In this document: positions 13,038 through 20,742 of the stretch, in pieces
Numbering within the stretch: the stretch's first letter is position 1
Layout of the letters: each line of letters starts with the position of its first letter
Source of the DNA: a virus
Direction: 5' to 3' (one strand)
IMG/VR virus record: IMGVR_UViG_3300035698_009156
Span: 1-27,666 of that record
DNA: 27,666 bases
The notes under the pieces: generated by a model
What the model was told of the DNA's origin: nothing
Database searches by the model: none
The model's input: only the letters and a program-made list of their open reading frames with translations
Program-made: the position numbers and the translations under genes

Positions 13038-13270
13038 TGGCGAAAAATAAAACAATTAAACCAACCCCTAATTTTTCAGTGTCTTCTAATACAATAAAAC
13101 CTGAAAAGAAGAAGGTTAGATCAGAGCAAGAGGACACACATATAATCGTTGATGTGTCCCGTATTAATGAGGAAATGAATAGATTTACCAAGCCTGTTTT
13201 TAAGTCAATAACGGGTATCTGCAAGCAAGGTGTGCCTGAATTGTGGAGAATAGAACTAGAGGAGGGATAA
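13037..13270 (+). CDS. 77-residue basic head-region protein
   Basis: ATG 13037 overlaps the portal stop by one base. A lysine-rich, probably unfolded front (MAKNKTIKPTPNF, KPEKKKVRSEQ) precedes a small ordered end (IIVDVSRINEEMNRF, GVPELWRIELEEG). It is directly followed by a terminator, so it closes a transcription block with the portal. Unknown function; phages with this order often have small uncharacterised proteins here. Confidence 0.55.
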   Translation: MAKNKTIKPTPNFSVSSNTIKPEKKKVRSEQEDTHIIVDVSRINEEMNRFTKPVFKSITGICKQGVPELWRIELEEG

Positions 13271-13292
13271 CCCTCCCTGATTTGCGCAACTT

Positions 13293-13316
13293 ACCCGCCT
13301 TCGAGCGGGTTTTTTT
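13293..13316 (+). terminator. Intrinsic terminator between portal and scaffold genes
   Basis: ACCCGC (13293-13298), loop CTTCGA, GCGGGT (13305-13310), and a seven-base T run to 13316. The scaffold ribosome site begins two bases later, which leaves no room for a promoter between them. Confidence 0.8.
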
Positions 13317-13327
13317 ATGGAGAAGTC

Positions 13328-14263
13328 ATGACTAGCTATAGCGAACACATCAAGGATTTAAGAAGTAAAGTAGAAGAAGAAAACGGAGAGATTGAACAGG
13401 TCGAAGATAATAAACCCGATGATGAAGAAGATGGCGATGTTGAAGAAAATGTCGAGACTCAAGAAGATGTTGAGCCGGTAGCCGAACAGGAAGAAGAACA
13501 AGAAGAAAAATCAGAGGTAGAAGAGCAAGAGACTAAAAAACTACCGGATGCCAATGAGTTCGCCCGTTCACGTATTCTCGAGAAAGAAAACAGAGAATTA
13601 CAAGAAAAACTTAAGCAAGCGCAAATTACTCCTAAAGAGGAGCCTAAGTCTGAAAACAAAGACGTAGAGCCTAACCGTGATGACGATTATGAGGGATGGT
13701 TAGAGTGGAATAATAGCCAGTTAAAAACACAGCTTGAAGACCTTAGTGGAAAGTTTTCTAAATTTGAGGAAACAGCACAGGCCAGAGAGCAAAGAGAGCA
13801 GCTTGAGCAGAATATCAGCCAAGGTTTTTCCGAGCTTAATCAATATGTTCAAAAGGCAGGGATAGAGGATTTCAGCGATGCCATTGATCACATGGGTAAG
13901 CTGATGTTTAAATCTCTTAGCATTGCTTTCCCCGGCGATTCAAAGAAGCAAATAGAGGACGAAGTAAAGAAACAGGTTCTTGGTATTGCGGGATCATATG
14001 AGGGACAAGGGTATGACCCGGCATATGGTCTTTATCACTATGCAAAGAACGAGTTTGGTTATGCCCCTGCTGTTAAGATAACGGAGCAGAAACCCAAAGC
14101 GGACTTAAAGAAAATCGGTGATGCTAAATCACGATCTATGAATCCTGCGATGGGCGGTAGTAATAAAAAACAAGGAATTTCCAAAGAGGAGTTCTCTTCT
14201 ATGACAACGGCTCAAAAGGCGAGATTGTCAAAAGAGCAAAAAGAACAACTCTTTGCTGAATAG
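13328..14263 (+). CDS. Capsid scaffolding protein
   Basis: A 311-residue protein with GGAG seven bases before the ATG. Residues 14-75 are extremely acidic (long Glu/Asp runs), followed by coiled-coil stretches SRILEKENRELQEKLKQAQ and LKTQLEDLSGKFSKFEETAQ. The C-terminal 40 residues are basic with a helix KEEFSSMTTAQKARLSKEQK. An acidic coiled-coil body with a basic C-terminal helix directly before the coat gene is the classic scaffold plan, as in P22 gp8 (303 residues) whose C-terminal helix-turn-helix binds coat. It would guide coat assembly and then leave. No protease motif is present. Confidence 0.8.
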   Translation: MTSYSEHIKDLRSKVEEENGEIEQVEDNKPDDEEDGDVEENVETQEDVEPVAEQEEEQEEKSEVEEQETKKLPDANEFARSRILEKENRELQEKLKQAQITPKEEPKSENKDVEPNRDDDYEGWLEWNNSQLKTQLEDLSGKFSKFEETAQAREQREQLEQNISQGFSELNQYVQKAGIEDFSDAIDHMGKLMFKSLSIAFPGDSKKQIEDEVKKQVLGIAGSYEGQGYDPAYGLYHYAKNEFGYAPAVKITEQKPKADLKKIGDAKSRSMNPAMGGSNKKQGISKEEFSSMTTAQKARLSKEQKEQLFAE

Positions 14264-14442
14264 CGTCACGGCTATAACGTAGGCCATACGGGCTTTAAAC
14301 GTAAAGGCGGGAGCCTATATATCCCTACCACAATAAACTTTCGCAAGTATAAAGCAGGGGTTCGCACCCTTAAAAATGCAGAGTCCGACCTACTAAAAGG
14401 TTTCGTGGTGGTTGTTTTCAACAATCATTATGGAGAAAAACC
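14264..14442 (+). promoter_or_regulatory. 179-base untranslated region before the coat gene
   Basis: No ORF fits here. Two AT-rich hexamers, TATAAC (14273-14278) and TATATA at about 14314, could be -10 elements but neither has a good -35. Near the coat gene, TTGTT/AACAA (14412-14424) forms a small hairpin, and GGTTT (14399-14403) can pair with AAACC (14438-14442), enclosing the GGAG ribosome site (14432-14435). It may hold a coat promoter or a leader controlling coat translation; this is inference. Confidence 0.35.
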
Positions 14443-15582
14443 ATGTCAGAAACAGGTATGCTAACCGGCAACTCACTAGCAGTGCAGTTGTGGGAAGCAG
14501 AAACTTTCCAGCAAGCACTACGACAAGTGTGCTATGGCCGGATGGTAAATAGGGGGTCAGTATATTTTCCTCCTAAATTTAACGATAAGAGCGAAACGTC
14601 TAAAGGCGATACGATCACTTTCCCTTATCGTGGAAAGCTTACGGCTATTCCGCGTGGTGAAGGACAGGTTGCCTATGGTAACGAAGAAGCCCTTGACCTT
14701 CAAAATCAGTCTATGAGCATGAACGAGTCTCGTCTTCCGGTTTTGAACCCAAACACAGGCACTATTGAACAGCAAAGAACATATATTGATTTCGACAAAG
14801 AAACCAACGATGCCCTTGCTGATCGTGTTGCAGAGATATTGGATGCTTCGGCATTTCAGCAGCTTGCAGGTGCTTCATCTTCTACTATTTCAGTAGACGG
14901 TACTACCTACACCTCGGCAGACGAAAGATTGCATGTGACAGGTCATAATGCTGTAACCGCACCGACAACTAACCGTGTTGTCCGTGCCGGTGGAAAGTCT
15001 GATGATCAATCCCTAACCTCAAGTGATAAGTTTACTCTGCTTCTTGTGGATTACGCTATTGAACTTGCAGGGGTTTCTACGCAGCCGATCAAAATGCTGA
15101 AAGGCAACACGTTCGATCTGTATCTTCATAACTATCAGGAAACAGACCTTAAACATGATGCCGGGAGTGCTATTCGCTGGTTCGATATTCAGCTTGCCAA
15201 GATTCAGGCGGGTTCTGATAACGAGCTTGAGGACACGTTTGAAAACGACCTCTATTCGATGGGTCAATATAACAACGTCAATTTGCTCCGCGCTCCGCGT
15301 GTGGCTGGCGGTGTGAACTCATCATCTAATGCGGCTGTTTCAAATACGCATCGTGCGGTTCTTGTTGGTAAGGATGCGCTCGCTTTCGGTTCTCCGATGG
15401 GCGGTGGCAAACCTACTGCAAAATCAAGACCACCAGTGCGGTACTCAGACGAGTTGATCGATTACGGTCACAGCAAAGGTCGATGCGCTAACCTTCTTTA
15501 TGGCATGGAGAAAATGACTCCATCGAACAAAGAAGATATTGGCGTTATCACGATTCCAACCTACTCAGCAGCACACGTATAA
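14443..15582 (+). CDS. Major capsid protein, N4-gp56-like (DUF4043)
   Basis: A 379-residue protein following the scaffold gene, with GGAG seven bases upstream. The pattern fits the N4-gp56-type coat family: VQLWEAETFQQALRQVCYGR near residue 14, KGDTITFPYRGKLTAIPRGE (about 53-72), GNEEALDLQNQSMSMNESRL, and QRTYIDFDKETNDALADRVA. The middle has inserted surface-like segments, and the C-terminal region includes LVGKDALAFGSPMGG and YGMEKMT. Length agrees with this coat class, which adopts the HK97 fold. It is the main shell protein of the head. Confidence 0.85.
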   Translation: MSETGMLTGNSLAVQLWEAETFQQALRQVCYGRMVNRGSVYFPPKFNDKSETSKGDTITFPYRGKLTAIPRGEGQVAYGNEEALDLQNQSMSMNESRLPVLNPNTGTIEQQRTYIDFDKETNDALADRVAEILDASAFQQLAGASSSTISVDGTTYTSADERLHVTGHNAVTAPTTNRVVRAGGKSDDQSLTSSDKFTLLLVDYAIELAGVSTQPIKMLKGNTFDLYLHNYQETDLKHDAGSAIRWFDIQLAKIQAGSDNELEDTFENDLYSMGQYNNVNLLRAPRVAGGVNSSSNAAVSNTHRAVLVGKDALAFGSPMGGGKPTAKSRPPVRYSDELIDYGHSKGRCANLLYGMEKMTPSNKEDIGVITIPTYSAAHV

Positions 15583-15594
15583 GGAGGCGACCTC

Positions 15595-16050
15595 ATGACT
15601 ACACCTGATATAGTGCCCAGCAAATATGCTGGCGATTATACTGACTACTTAAAATCCCCCGGTGTGAAAGATGGAACGGCTAAAGTTATAACCGGTTCTG
15701 TTACTGTTCCTTCAGGAACAGCAGCGGCCTCTGTTGTTGGCCTAATTCCTTTTCAAGCGGGTTGCAGACTCCACCTTGACAGTCACTCGGTTTATTGTGC
15801 TGATTGGGGTGCAGGAACGACTACAGTCGATCTTGGATATGTCTATAGTGATAACGCGACATATACAAACGATGATGACGAGTGGGCCGCTGCTGACGCG
15901 GCACCTCAGTCCGGTGGATTTGTCGCAGTTGACCAAGGCGATCTTAACTTCGTTACGGAAGGTGATGGCTGGCTTGCTATCACGATCAACGCTGCCGCCG
16001 CAGACGCGGAAGCGGATATTGATTTCAACGTTGTTGTTCAGTACGACTAA
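15595..16050 (+). CDS. Probable capsid decoration protein
   Basis: A 151-residue protein right behind the coat gene with a strong AAGGAGG ribosome site 8 bases before the ATG. It is almost all beta strand and small residues: TVPSGTAAASVVGLIPFQAG, then CRLHLDSHSVYCADWGAG, and a repeated DEWAAADAAP-like acidic loop, ending DIDFNVVVQYD. Two Cys lie within this block (CRLH, YCAD). Such short all-beta proteins directly after the coat gene usually decorate the capsid surface, but I cannot place this one in a known family. Confidence 0.6.
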   Translation: MTTPDIVPSKYAGDYTDYLKSPGVKDGTAKVITGSVTVPSGTAAASVVGLIPFQAGCRLHLDSHSVYCADWGAGTTTVDLGYVYSDNATYTNDDDEWAAADAAPQSGGFVAVDQGDLNFVTEGDGWLAITINAAAADAEADIDFNVVVQYD

Positions 16051-16691
16051 TGACTTTAGGAACCGTAGTTGACAATATATCGGCTAAACTTCGGGATAGC
16101 GGTAATTCTGTTGTTACGGAAGCCCAAGTCAGAAAAGCGATTAATGACGCTATAAATTATTGGAAAAAGCGTGGGAAATTTTGGTTCTCAGAATTTAAAG
16201 AGGACATTACATTATCAGCCTCCGCTTTTTCCTTTTCTACTTACACCCCTCTTTCTATTAGAGAAAGAGGCGGGGTTGTTATCACCCATAATTCTATAAA
16301 GTACGAAGTTTCACACGTTCATTCCGGTAAATTCGATCACGATAATACTGGTTCTCCCGGAAGACCGTACATCTGGACTTTCAGAAATAACGGATATGAA
16401 TGTTATTTCGTTCCCGACCAGAGCTATACAGCGACTGTGAGGGGTTGGAAGGATTACACGGCTTTTGACCTTAATGGAAATGATGACCTCACAACTAATG
16501 ACTGGTTGGATAATGGGGAAACCCTGATAGAACACGAAGCCTTATCTCGTCTTTATATAGAACAAAGGCAGGATGCGGATATGAGTTCTTACTATGCAAA
16601 CAGCGCTCAAGACGAGTTTAAATATCTGAACCGGCTTCATAAAGAAAAAGTTGGTACAGGCCAAAATTCCCAACACTCAATCTTACTCTAA
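16050..16691 (+). CDS. Head-to-tail adaptor protein
   Basis: A 213-residue protein with a one-base start/stop overlap (TAATG). The start ISAKLRDSGNSVVTEAQVRK AINDAI... pattern, that is an N-terminal helical bundle with VRKAINDAINYWKKRGKFWF, followed by a beta part (RGWKDYTAFDLNGNDDLTTN) and a C-terminal helical tail (LIEHEALSRLYIEQRQDADM), fits the P22 gp4 / SU10-type adaptor class. It would bind below the portal and receive the tail nozzle after packaging. Confidence 0.75.
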   Translation: MTLGTVVDNISAKLRDSGNSVVTEAQVRKAINDAINYWKKRGKFWFSEFKEDITLSASAFSFSTYTPLSIRERGGVVITHNSIKYEVSHVHSGKFDHDNTGSPGRPYIWTFRNNGYECYFVPDQSYTATVRGWKDYTAFDLNGNDDLTTNDWLDNGETLIEHEALSRLYIEQRQDADMSSYYANSAQDEFKYLNRLHKEKVGTGQNSQHSILL

Positions 16692-16701
16692 GGAGAAGGA
16701 A

Positions 16702-17337
16702 ATGAATAAACTGCTTATCGCGGCGGCATTGGTGCTGTTCGCTTTACCCGCTTATGCGAACCCAACAACAAAGGGTTCTATTCAGGCAACTGACCTCGAT
16801 CATATTACGCTGGATGGCACAATTGTTACATCGACAGGTGCGGAGCTTAATATTCTTGATGGTGTCACATCGACAGCGGCAGAGGTTACACGCCCCACCG
16901 ATTTATCAGGTAGAGGCGTGACTCCGGACGCAACATGCACAATTACAGAGGCAGATAATGAGGGCAGAATTACATTTCTCTCCGCGTCAGGTGAATCACA
17001 AACATGTTCTCTACCGGAGGCGACAGGTTCATATGGTTGCTATGATTTCCAGATTTTAACAGCAGCCACATCTTCTTATACAATCAAGATACAGCCGGCA
17101 TCCGGAGATAATGCAGAAATCGAAGGCACTATCATAGCTGATGCCAATGACATTGCTTACACATCTTCTACGGCGGCGGGTGACGATACAATTACTCTAT
17201 CCGCAACAGTTGGTGTCGATGGTAATAAAGTACGCCTTTGTGATGTTGCTATATCATCATGGTTTGCTGAAGGTTTGATTGATACCGTTGGCGCTGGCGG
17301 TGTTCTCTTCTCATCCGCTGTTACGAGTGCTGACTAA
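16702..17337 (+). CDS. Exported fibre-like protein with signal peptide
   Basis: A 211-residue protein from ATG 16702, preceded by AAGGAGAAGGAA. Residues 1-19 (MNKLLIAAALVLFALPAYA) are a textbook signal peptide with an AYA cleavage site. The mature part begins NPTTKGSIQATDLDHITLDG and holds a tail-fibre motif, TGAELNILDGVTSTAAEV (about 47-64), known from repeat regions of phage fibres. The rest is beta-rich and low in charge, with four Cys in the mature part. The signal peptide is unexpected for a virion protein, which is normally assembled in the cytoplasm. It is followed by a second such gene with a one-base overlap (TAATGA). It could be a fibre, or a protein sent to the periplasm or surface. 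Confidence 0.7.
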   Translation: MNKLLIAAALVLFALPAYANPTTKGSIQATDLDHITLDGTIVTSTGAELNILDGVTSTAAEVTRPTDLSGRGVTPDATCTITEADNEGRITFLSASGESQTCSLPEATGSYGCYDFQILTAATSSYTIKIQPASGDNAEIEGTIIADANDIAYTSSTAAGDDTITLSATVGVDGNKVRLCDVAISSWFAEGLIDTVGAGGVLFSSAVTSAD

Positions 17338-18041
17338 TGAGATATTTCCTTCCCCTATTCCTTGCATTAGTAGTTAGCGGCTCGGCGTTCGCGTCGACCG
17401 CTACTTCTAATTACTCCTTCACGAAACCTGCTGTTAACTCTACGACAGATCAGGACTTGTGGGGGGACATGCTGAATGATAACTGGGATTCAGCAGATGT
17501 GTTATTTCAGTCTGTTAGTGATGCCATTTTCACGATTGAGAGCGCGGCTAGTGTTATTCCAGTTGGAACGGTTTCCCCTTATGCCGGTCTTACCGCTCCA
17601 TCGGGGTGGCTTTTATCTTACGGTCAAGCAATCTCCCGTAGCACGTACTCAGATCTGTTTACAGTAGTGGGAACGACATACGGATCTGGTGATGGCTCGA
17701 CAACGTTTAATGCGCCTGATTGCAGGGGGCGTGTTATAGCCGGGCAAGATGATATGGGCGGTGTTTCTGCAAACAGGCTCACAGACCAATCGGGTGGTCT
17801 TGATGGCGATACGCTTGGGGACACTGGAGGTAGTGAAACGCACACACTGACTACCGCAGAGATACCTTCTCATAGCCACTCTTACTCGGCAGTTATAAAC
17901 CCTGCTGGTGGAGCCGGTGGCGGTGGTAACGGGGCTAGTGTTGTAAGTTCTGGCAGCACAGGCAGCGCTGGTAGTGGTGGCGCTCACAATAACACACAGC
18001 CTACACTTATTCTTAACTGCATTATCTATACCGGTGTTTAA
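17337..18041 (+). CDS. Tail collar-domain protein with signal peptide
   Basis: A 234-residue protein. Residues 1-19 form a signal peptide ending GSAFA. After a short linker (TSNYSFTKPAVNSTTDQDLW), residues about 76-135 are a phage Tail Collar domain: VGTVSPYAGLTAPSGWLLSY, GQAISRSTYSDLF, and GDGSTTFNAPDCRGRVIAG. The C-terminal part has ETHTLTTAEIPSHSHSY and a Gly/Ser-rich stretch ending AHNNTQPTLILNCIIYTGV, where the spaced His residues resemble trimeric needle or fibre tips that bind metal. Collar-domain proteins form host-contact structures. Its start overlaps the previous stop by one base. The secretion signal is again unusual. Confidence 0.8.
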   Translation: MRYFLPLFLALVVSGSAFASTATSNYSFTKPAVNSTTDQDLWGDMLNDNWDSADVLFQSVSDAIFTIESAASVIPVGTVSPYAGLTAPSGWLLSYGQAISRSTYSDLFTVVGTTYGSGDGSTTFNAPDCRGRVIAGQDDMGGVSANRLTDQSGGLDGDTLGDTGGSETHTLTTAEIPSHSHSYSAVINPAGGAGGGGNGASVVSSGSTGSAGSGGAHNNTQPTLILNCIIYTGV

Positions 18042-20092
18042 TGACAACAAAGGTCATAGATTCCTACAGGCCAATACAATATGTTCCCGGAGTTAATAAA
18101 AACCGCGTTGGCGCGTCTAATACACAGTGGAGCGCAGCGCAGAGAATAAGGTTTGAAAACGGCTGGCCTGAAAAAATACAGGGATGGAGGTCTGTTACCT
18201 TGGATAATTCCAAAACGATTTCTGGATGCCCTAGGACGGTCTATTCTGCCATTATCAGCAATCTTACACATACGGTCATAGGGACAAACGAAAAGCTTTA
18301 CTCTCTAATAGGCACAGAATTAATAAATATAACACCGTTATCAGCGACCACAACGGCGATAGCTAACTCCATCTCTACACACTATGATACGCTTGGTAGC
18401 AATCCGGCAGCGACAACATCCGGCTCTAAGAACGTAGTTATTACCGACTCCGGGTACGCAAATTATACTGAAGGTGACACCATCACGCTTTCCGGTTTTT
18501 CGGGGGCGCAGAACGGCATTCCTGACACAGAATTAAACGCAGTCCATATTGTTAGGTCGATAGGGACTGGAGAATATACTATTCGTGTCACGACAGCGGC
18601 GACCTCTACAGGCTCGACAGGCGGTGCAAGTGTTGTGAGGGCTTCTGGACTGCTGACCTTTGCCGCTACTTCTCACGGACAAGAAAACGGGGACAGGGTG
18701 GCGATTGCCGCCGCTGCTGATACAGGCGGTATAACGGCCTCCACAGAGATTAATATCGAGCATATTGTCAGGAATGAAACTGACAATACCTTTGATGTAA
18801 TGACAACAGGAACGGCGACAAGTTCTGTTTCTTCTGGTGGTGGTGCAAATACAACATATCAAGTTGAAATAGCAGACGGACAGTGTGATGAAGTTGCGGC
18901 CTTTGGTTATGGGACTGGAAAGTTTGGAACGGGAAAGTTCGGAACATCGAGAGCCGGTACTGCTAGAATTTATCCTAGAATATGGTCATGGGATCGTTTC
19001 GGTGAGGTTCTTGTCGGTACATCAAGTGAGGGGACTGGGTTATATTCATGGGATGGCGATACAGGCGCTGCTCCTACTTTGGTTTCTAACGCCCCTACAG
19101 AAATAAATTATTCTTTTGTATCTAACAATATTGTGGTGACTTTAGGCGATTCCGGTGTTGATAACAGAATTAAAACCTGTGACCAAAATGGTTTAACAAC
19201 ATGGACGGCCGCTTCTACCAACCAAGTCTTTGTTGACGATGTTGAGGGTGCTAACAGGTTTTTCTCTCATATCCATGTAAAAGGCGTAAACCTTCTCTTT
19301 ACTCAAAACCAGACATACACATTTAGATATATTGGCCTCCCTTTACTTTGGGAGATCAAGCAACTTGATCCCAGAGTTGGCATTATCTCTCAAATGGCGA
19401 GATGCGTAGCTAATGGCATAGCGTTTTGGATGGGAACGGATAACTTTTATATGTGGCGCGGTGGTAATGTCGAGATAATTCCCTCAAACACAGAAGACCA
19501 GTCCACTTTAATTAACTATGTATTTGACGATATAAATTTAGGGCAAAAATCAAAATGCCATGCAAGGTATAATGCGCGTAAAAATGATGTTGAGTTTCAT
19601 TACCCTTCTGAAGGAACGGATGAACCGGACAGGCTGGTTAGGATTTGTCTAGATGATCTAACGTGGTCTTATGAGGAATCACATACAAGAACGGCCTGTG
19701 AATATCCGAATGTTCTCGGCGACAACATGCTTAAGGTCAATGATTCCGGTGTGGTTTATGAACATGACTACGGTGTTGACGATGATGGTAGTGCAATGGA
19801 TTGGAGCTTAACCAGCCCACTTGTTAATCTGGGAGCAAGCGTTTCCCAGATTGTTGCTGTAGTTCCTGAAAGCGCCACTAACGCCGACATTACGTTAACG
19901 ATTACAGAAAAGAATTACCCCCAGTCGGCAGGGTCATCGCAAGATAAAACCATAACCACGACTACAGATATTATGCCCGTGGCAACGATGAGCAAATATT
20001 ACCAATACAAGTTGGCTGGATCATCCCTTGGACAGACATTTGTAATGGGGCAATGGATGGAAGAGATTAAAAAATCGGGGGCGAGACATTGA
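18041..20092 (+). CDS. Tail nozzle / packaged-DNA stabilisation protein (P22 gp10-like)
   Basis: A 683-residue protein with one-base overlap at the start. The N-terminus (IDSYRPIQYVPGVNKNRVGA, NTQWSAAQRIRFENGWPEKI) and the C-terminal half (RVGIISQMARCVANGIAFWM, FYMWRGGNVEIIP, HARYNARKNDVEFHYPSEGT) match the beta-propeller pattern of P22 gp10-type nozzle proteins. A stretch of about 140 residues (132-270) is inserted in the first half and consists of two related beta modules (see findings). In P22 a gp10 hexamer closes the portal-adaptor channel after packaging and carries the spikes. P22 gp10 is 472 residues; the excess is mainly the insertion. Confidence 0.75.
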   Translation: MTTKVIDSYRPIQYVPGVNKNRVGASNTQWSAAQRIRFENGWPEKIQGWRSVTLDNSKTISGCPRTVYSAIISNLTHTVIGTNEKLYSLIGTELINITPLSATTTAIANSISTHYDTLGSNPAATTSGSKNVVITDSGYANYTEGDTITLSGFSGAQNGIPDTELNAVHIVRSIGTGEYTIRVTTAATSTGSTGGASVVRASGLLTFAATSHGQENGDRVAIAAAADTGGITASTEINIEHIVRNETDNTFDVMTTGTATSSVSSGGGANTTYQVEIADGQCDEVAAFGYGTGKFGTGKFGTSRAGTARIYPRIWSWDRFGEVLVGTSSEGTGLYSWDGDTGAAPTLVSNAPTEINYSFVSNNIVVTLGDSGVDNRIKTCDQNGLTTWTAASTNQVFVDDVEGANRFFSHIHVKGVNLLFTQNQTYTFRYIGLPLLWEIKQLDPRVGIISQMARCVANGIAFWMGTDNFYMWRGGNVEIIPSNTEDQSTLINYVFDDINLGQKSKCHARYNARKNDVEFHYPSEGTDEPDRLVRICLDDLTWSYEESHTRTACEYPNVLGDNMLKVNDSGVVYEHDYGVDDDGSAMDWSLTSPLVNLGASVSQIVAVVPESATNADITLTITEKNYPQSAGSSQDKTITTTTDIMPVATMSKYYQYKLAGSSLGQTFVMGQWMEEIKKSGARH

Positions 20093-20742
20093 GTCTTTAC
20101 CCCGATCTCGAAGGTGAAGATTTAGAAAGTGTTGTTAAGTGGGTTAAAGAAGCGACACGTCTTAGGTTAGAAGATCAAGGGGATGCTGATAACCTTAATA
20201 CTATCGCTAAAGAAACATTAGACGACAGGGCGGCAGAGTTATTTGATCTACCCTCTGGTGACGCGGCTCTTGTGGACAGCGTTATGTTTTTTGACAATGA
20301 CGCTGACGATGCGCCAAAAATTACCGCCATTAGTGGCCTCATGAATCTAATGCACCCCGTTGGAAGTCTTTATACATCCACCGATTCTACCAGCCCCGCA
20401 ACACTGTTTGGCGGTACTTGGAGCGCTGTTGAAGATGTGTTTCTTCTTGCAGCGGGCTCAACATATACGGCAGGGGCAACCGGCGGCGCAGCCACACACA
20501 CCTTATCAGAGGCAGAGATGCCAGCGCACAATCATAGAGCATGGGGCGATAATGCAGGAGCGTCAGGCGCACCGATGAGCGGCGCTAATGCAAAGTCGTT
20601 TATGGCGATAGAAAACGAGAACGCTTATTACGAGACAGCCGGTGGCAGTTCTACATCCCTTATAGAAGATTCAGGGAGCGGCTCGGCTCACAATAACATG
20701 CCACCCTATTTAGTTATATATATTTGGAAAAGGACAGCATAA
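20089..20742 (+). CDS. Second tail fibre/collar protein
   Basis: A 217-residue protein from TTG 20089, which overlaps the nozzle stop as TTGA, with GGGGG upstream. The N-terminal helical part (YPDLEGEDLESVVKWVKEAT) probably attaches it to the tail. The C-terminal domain runs from HPVGSLYTSTDSTSPATLFG through GGTWSAVEDVFLLAAGSTY to HTLSEAEMPAHNHRAW and SGSAHNNMPPYLVIYIWKR, the standard fibre-tip fold of phage baseplate and collar proteins with a His-x-His metal-binding motif. Unlike the other collar gene it has no signal peptide, so it is more likely the true virion fibre. Confidence 0.8.
   Translation: MSLYPDLEGEDLESVVKWVKEATRLRLEDQGDADNLNTIAKETLDDRAAELFDLPSGDAALVDSVMFFDNDADDAPKITAISGLMNLMHPVGSLYTSTDSTSPATLFGGTWSAVEDVFLLAAGSTYTAGATGGAATHTLSEAEMPAHNHRAWGDNAGASGAPMSGANAKSFMAIENENAYYETAGGSSTSLIEDSGSGSAHNNMPPYLVIYIWKRTA

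Noticed and set aside
13281-13327. Promoter for the scaffold and coat genes
   Set aside because: The terminator and ribosome site fill the gap, and no -35/-10 pair is visible.
17649-18050. 133-residue leftward frame opposite the collar gene
   Set aside because: Cys/Arg/Thr-rich shadow of the Gly/Ser-rich collar coding sequence, no ribosome site.
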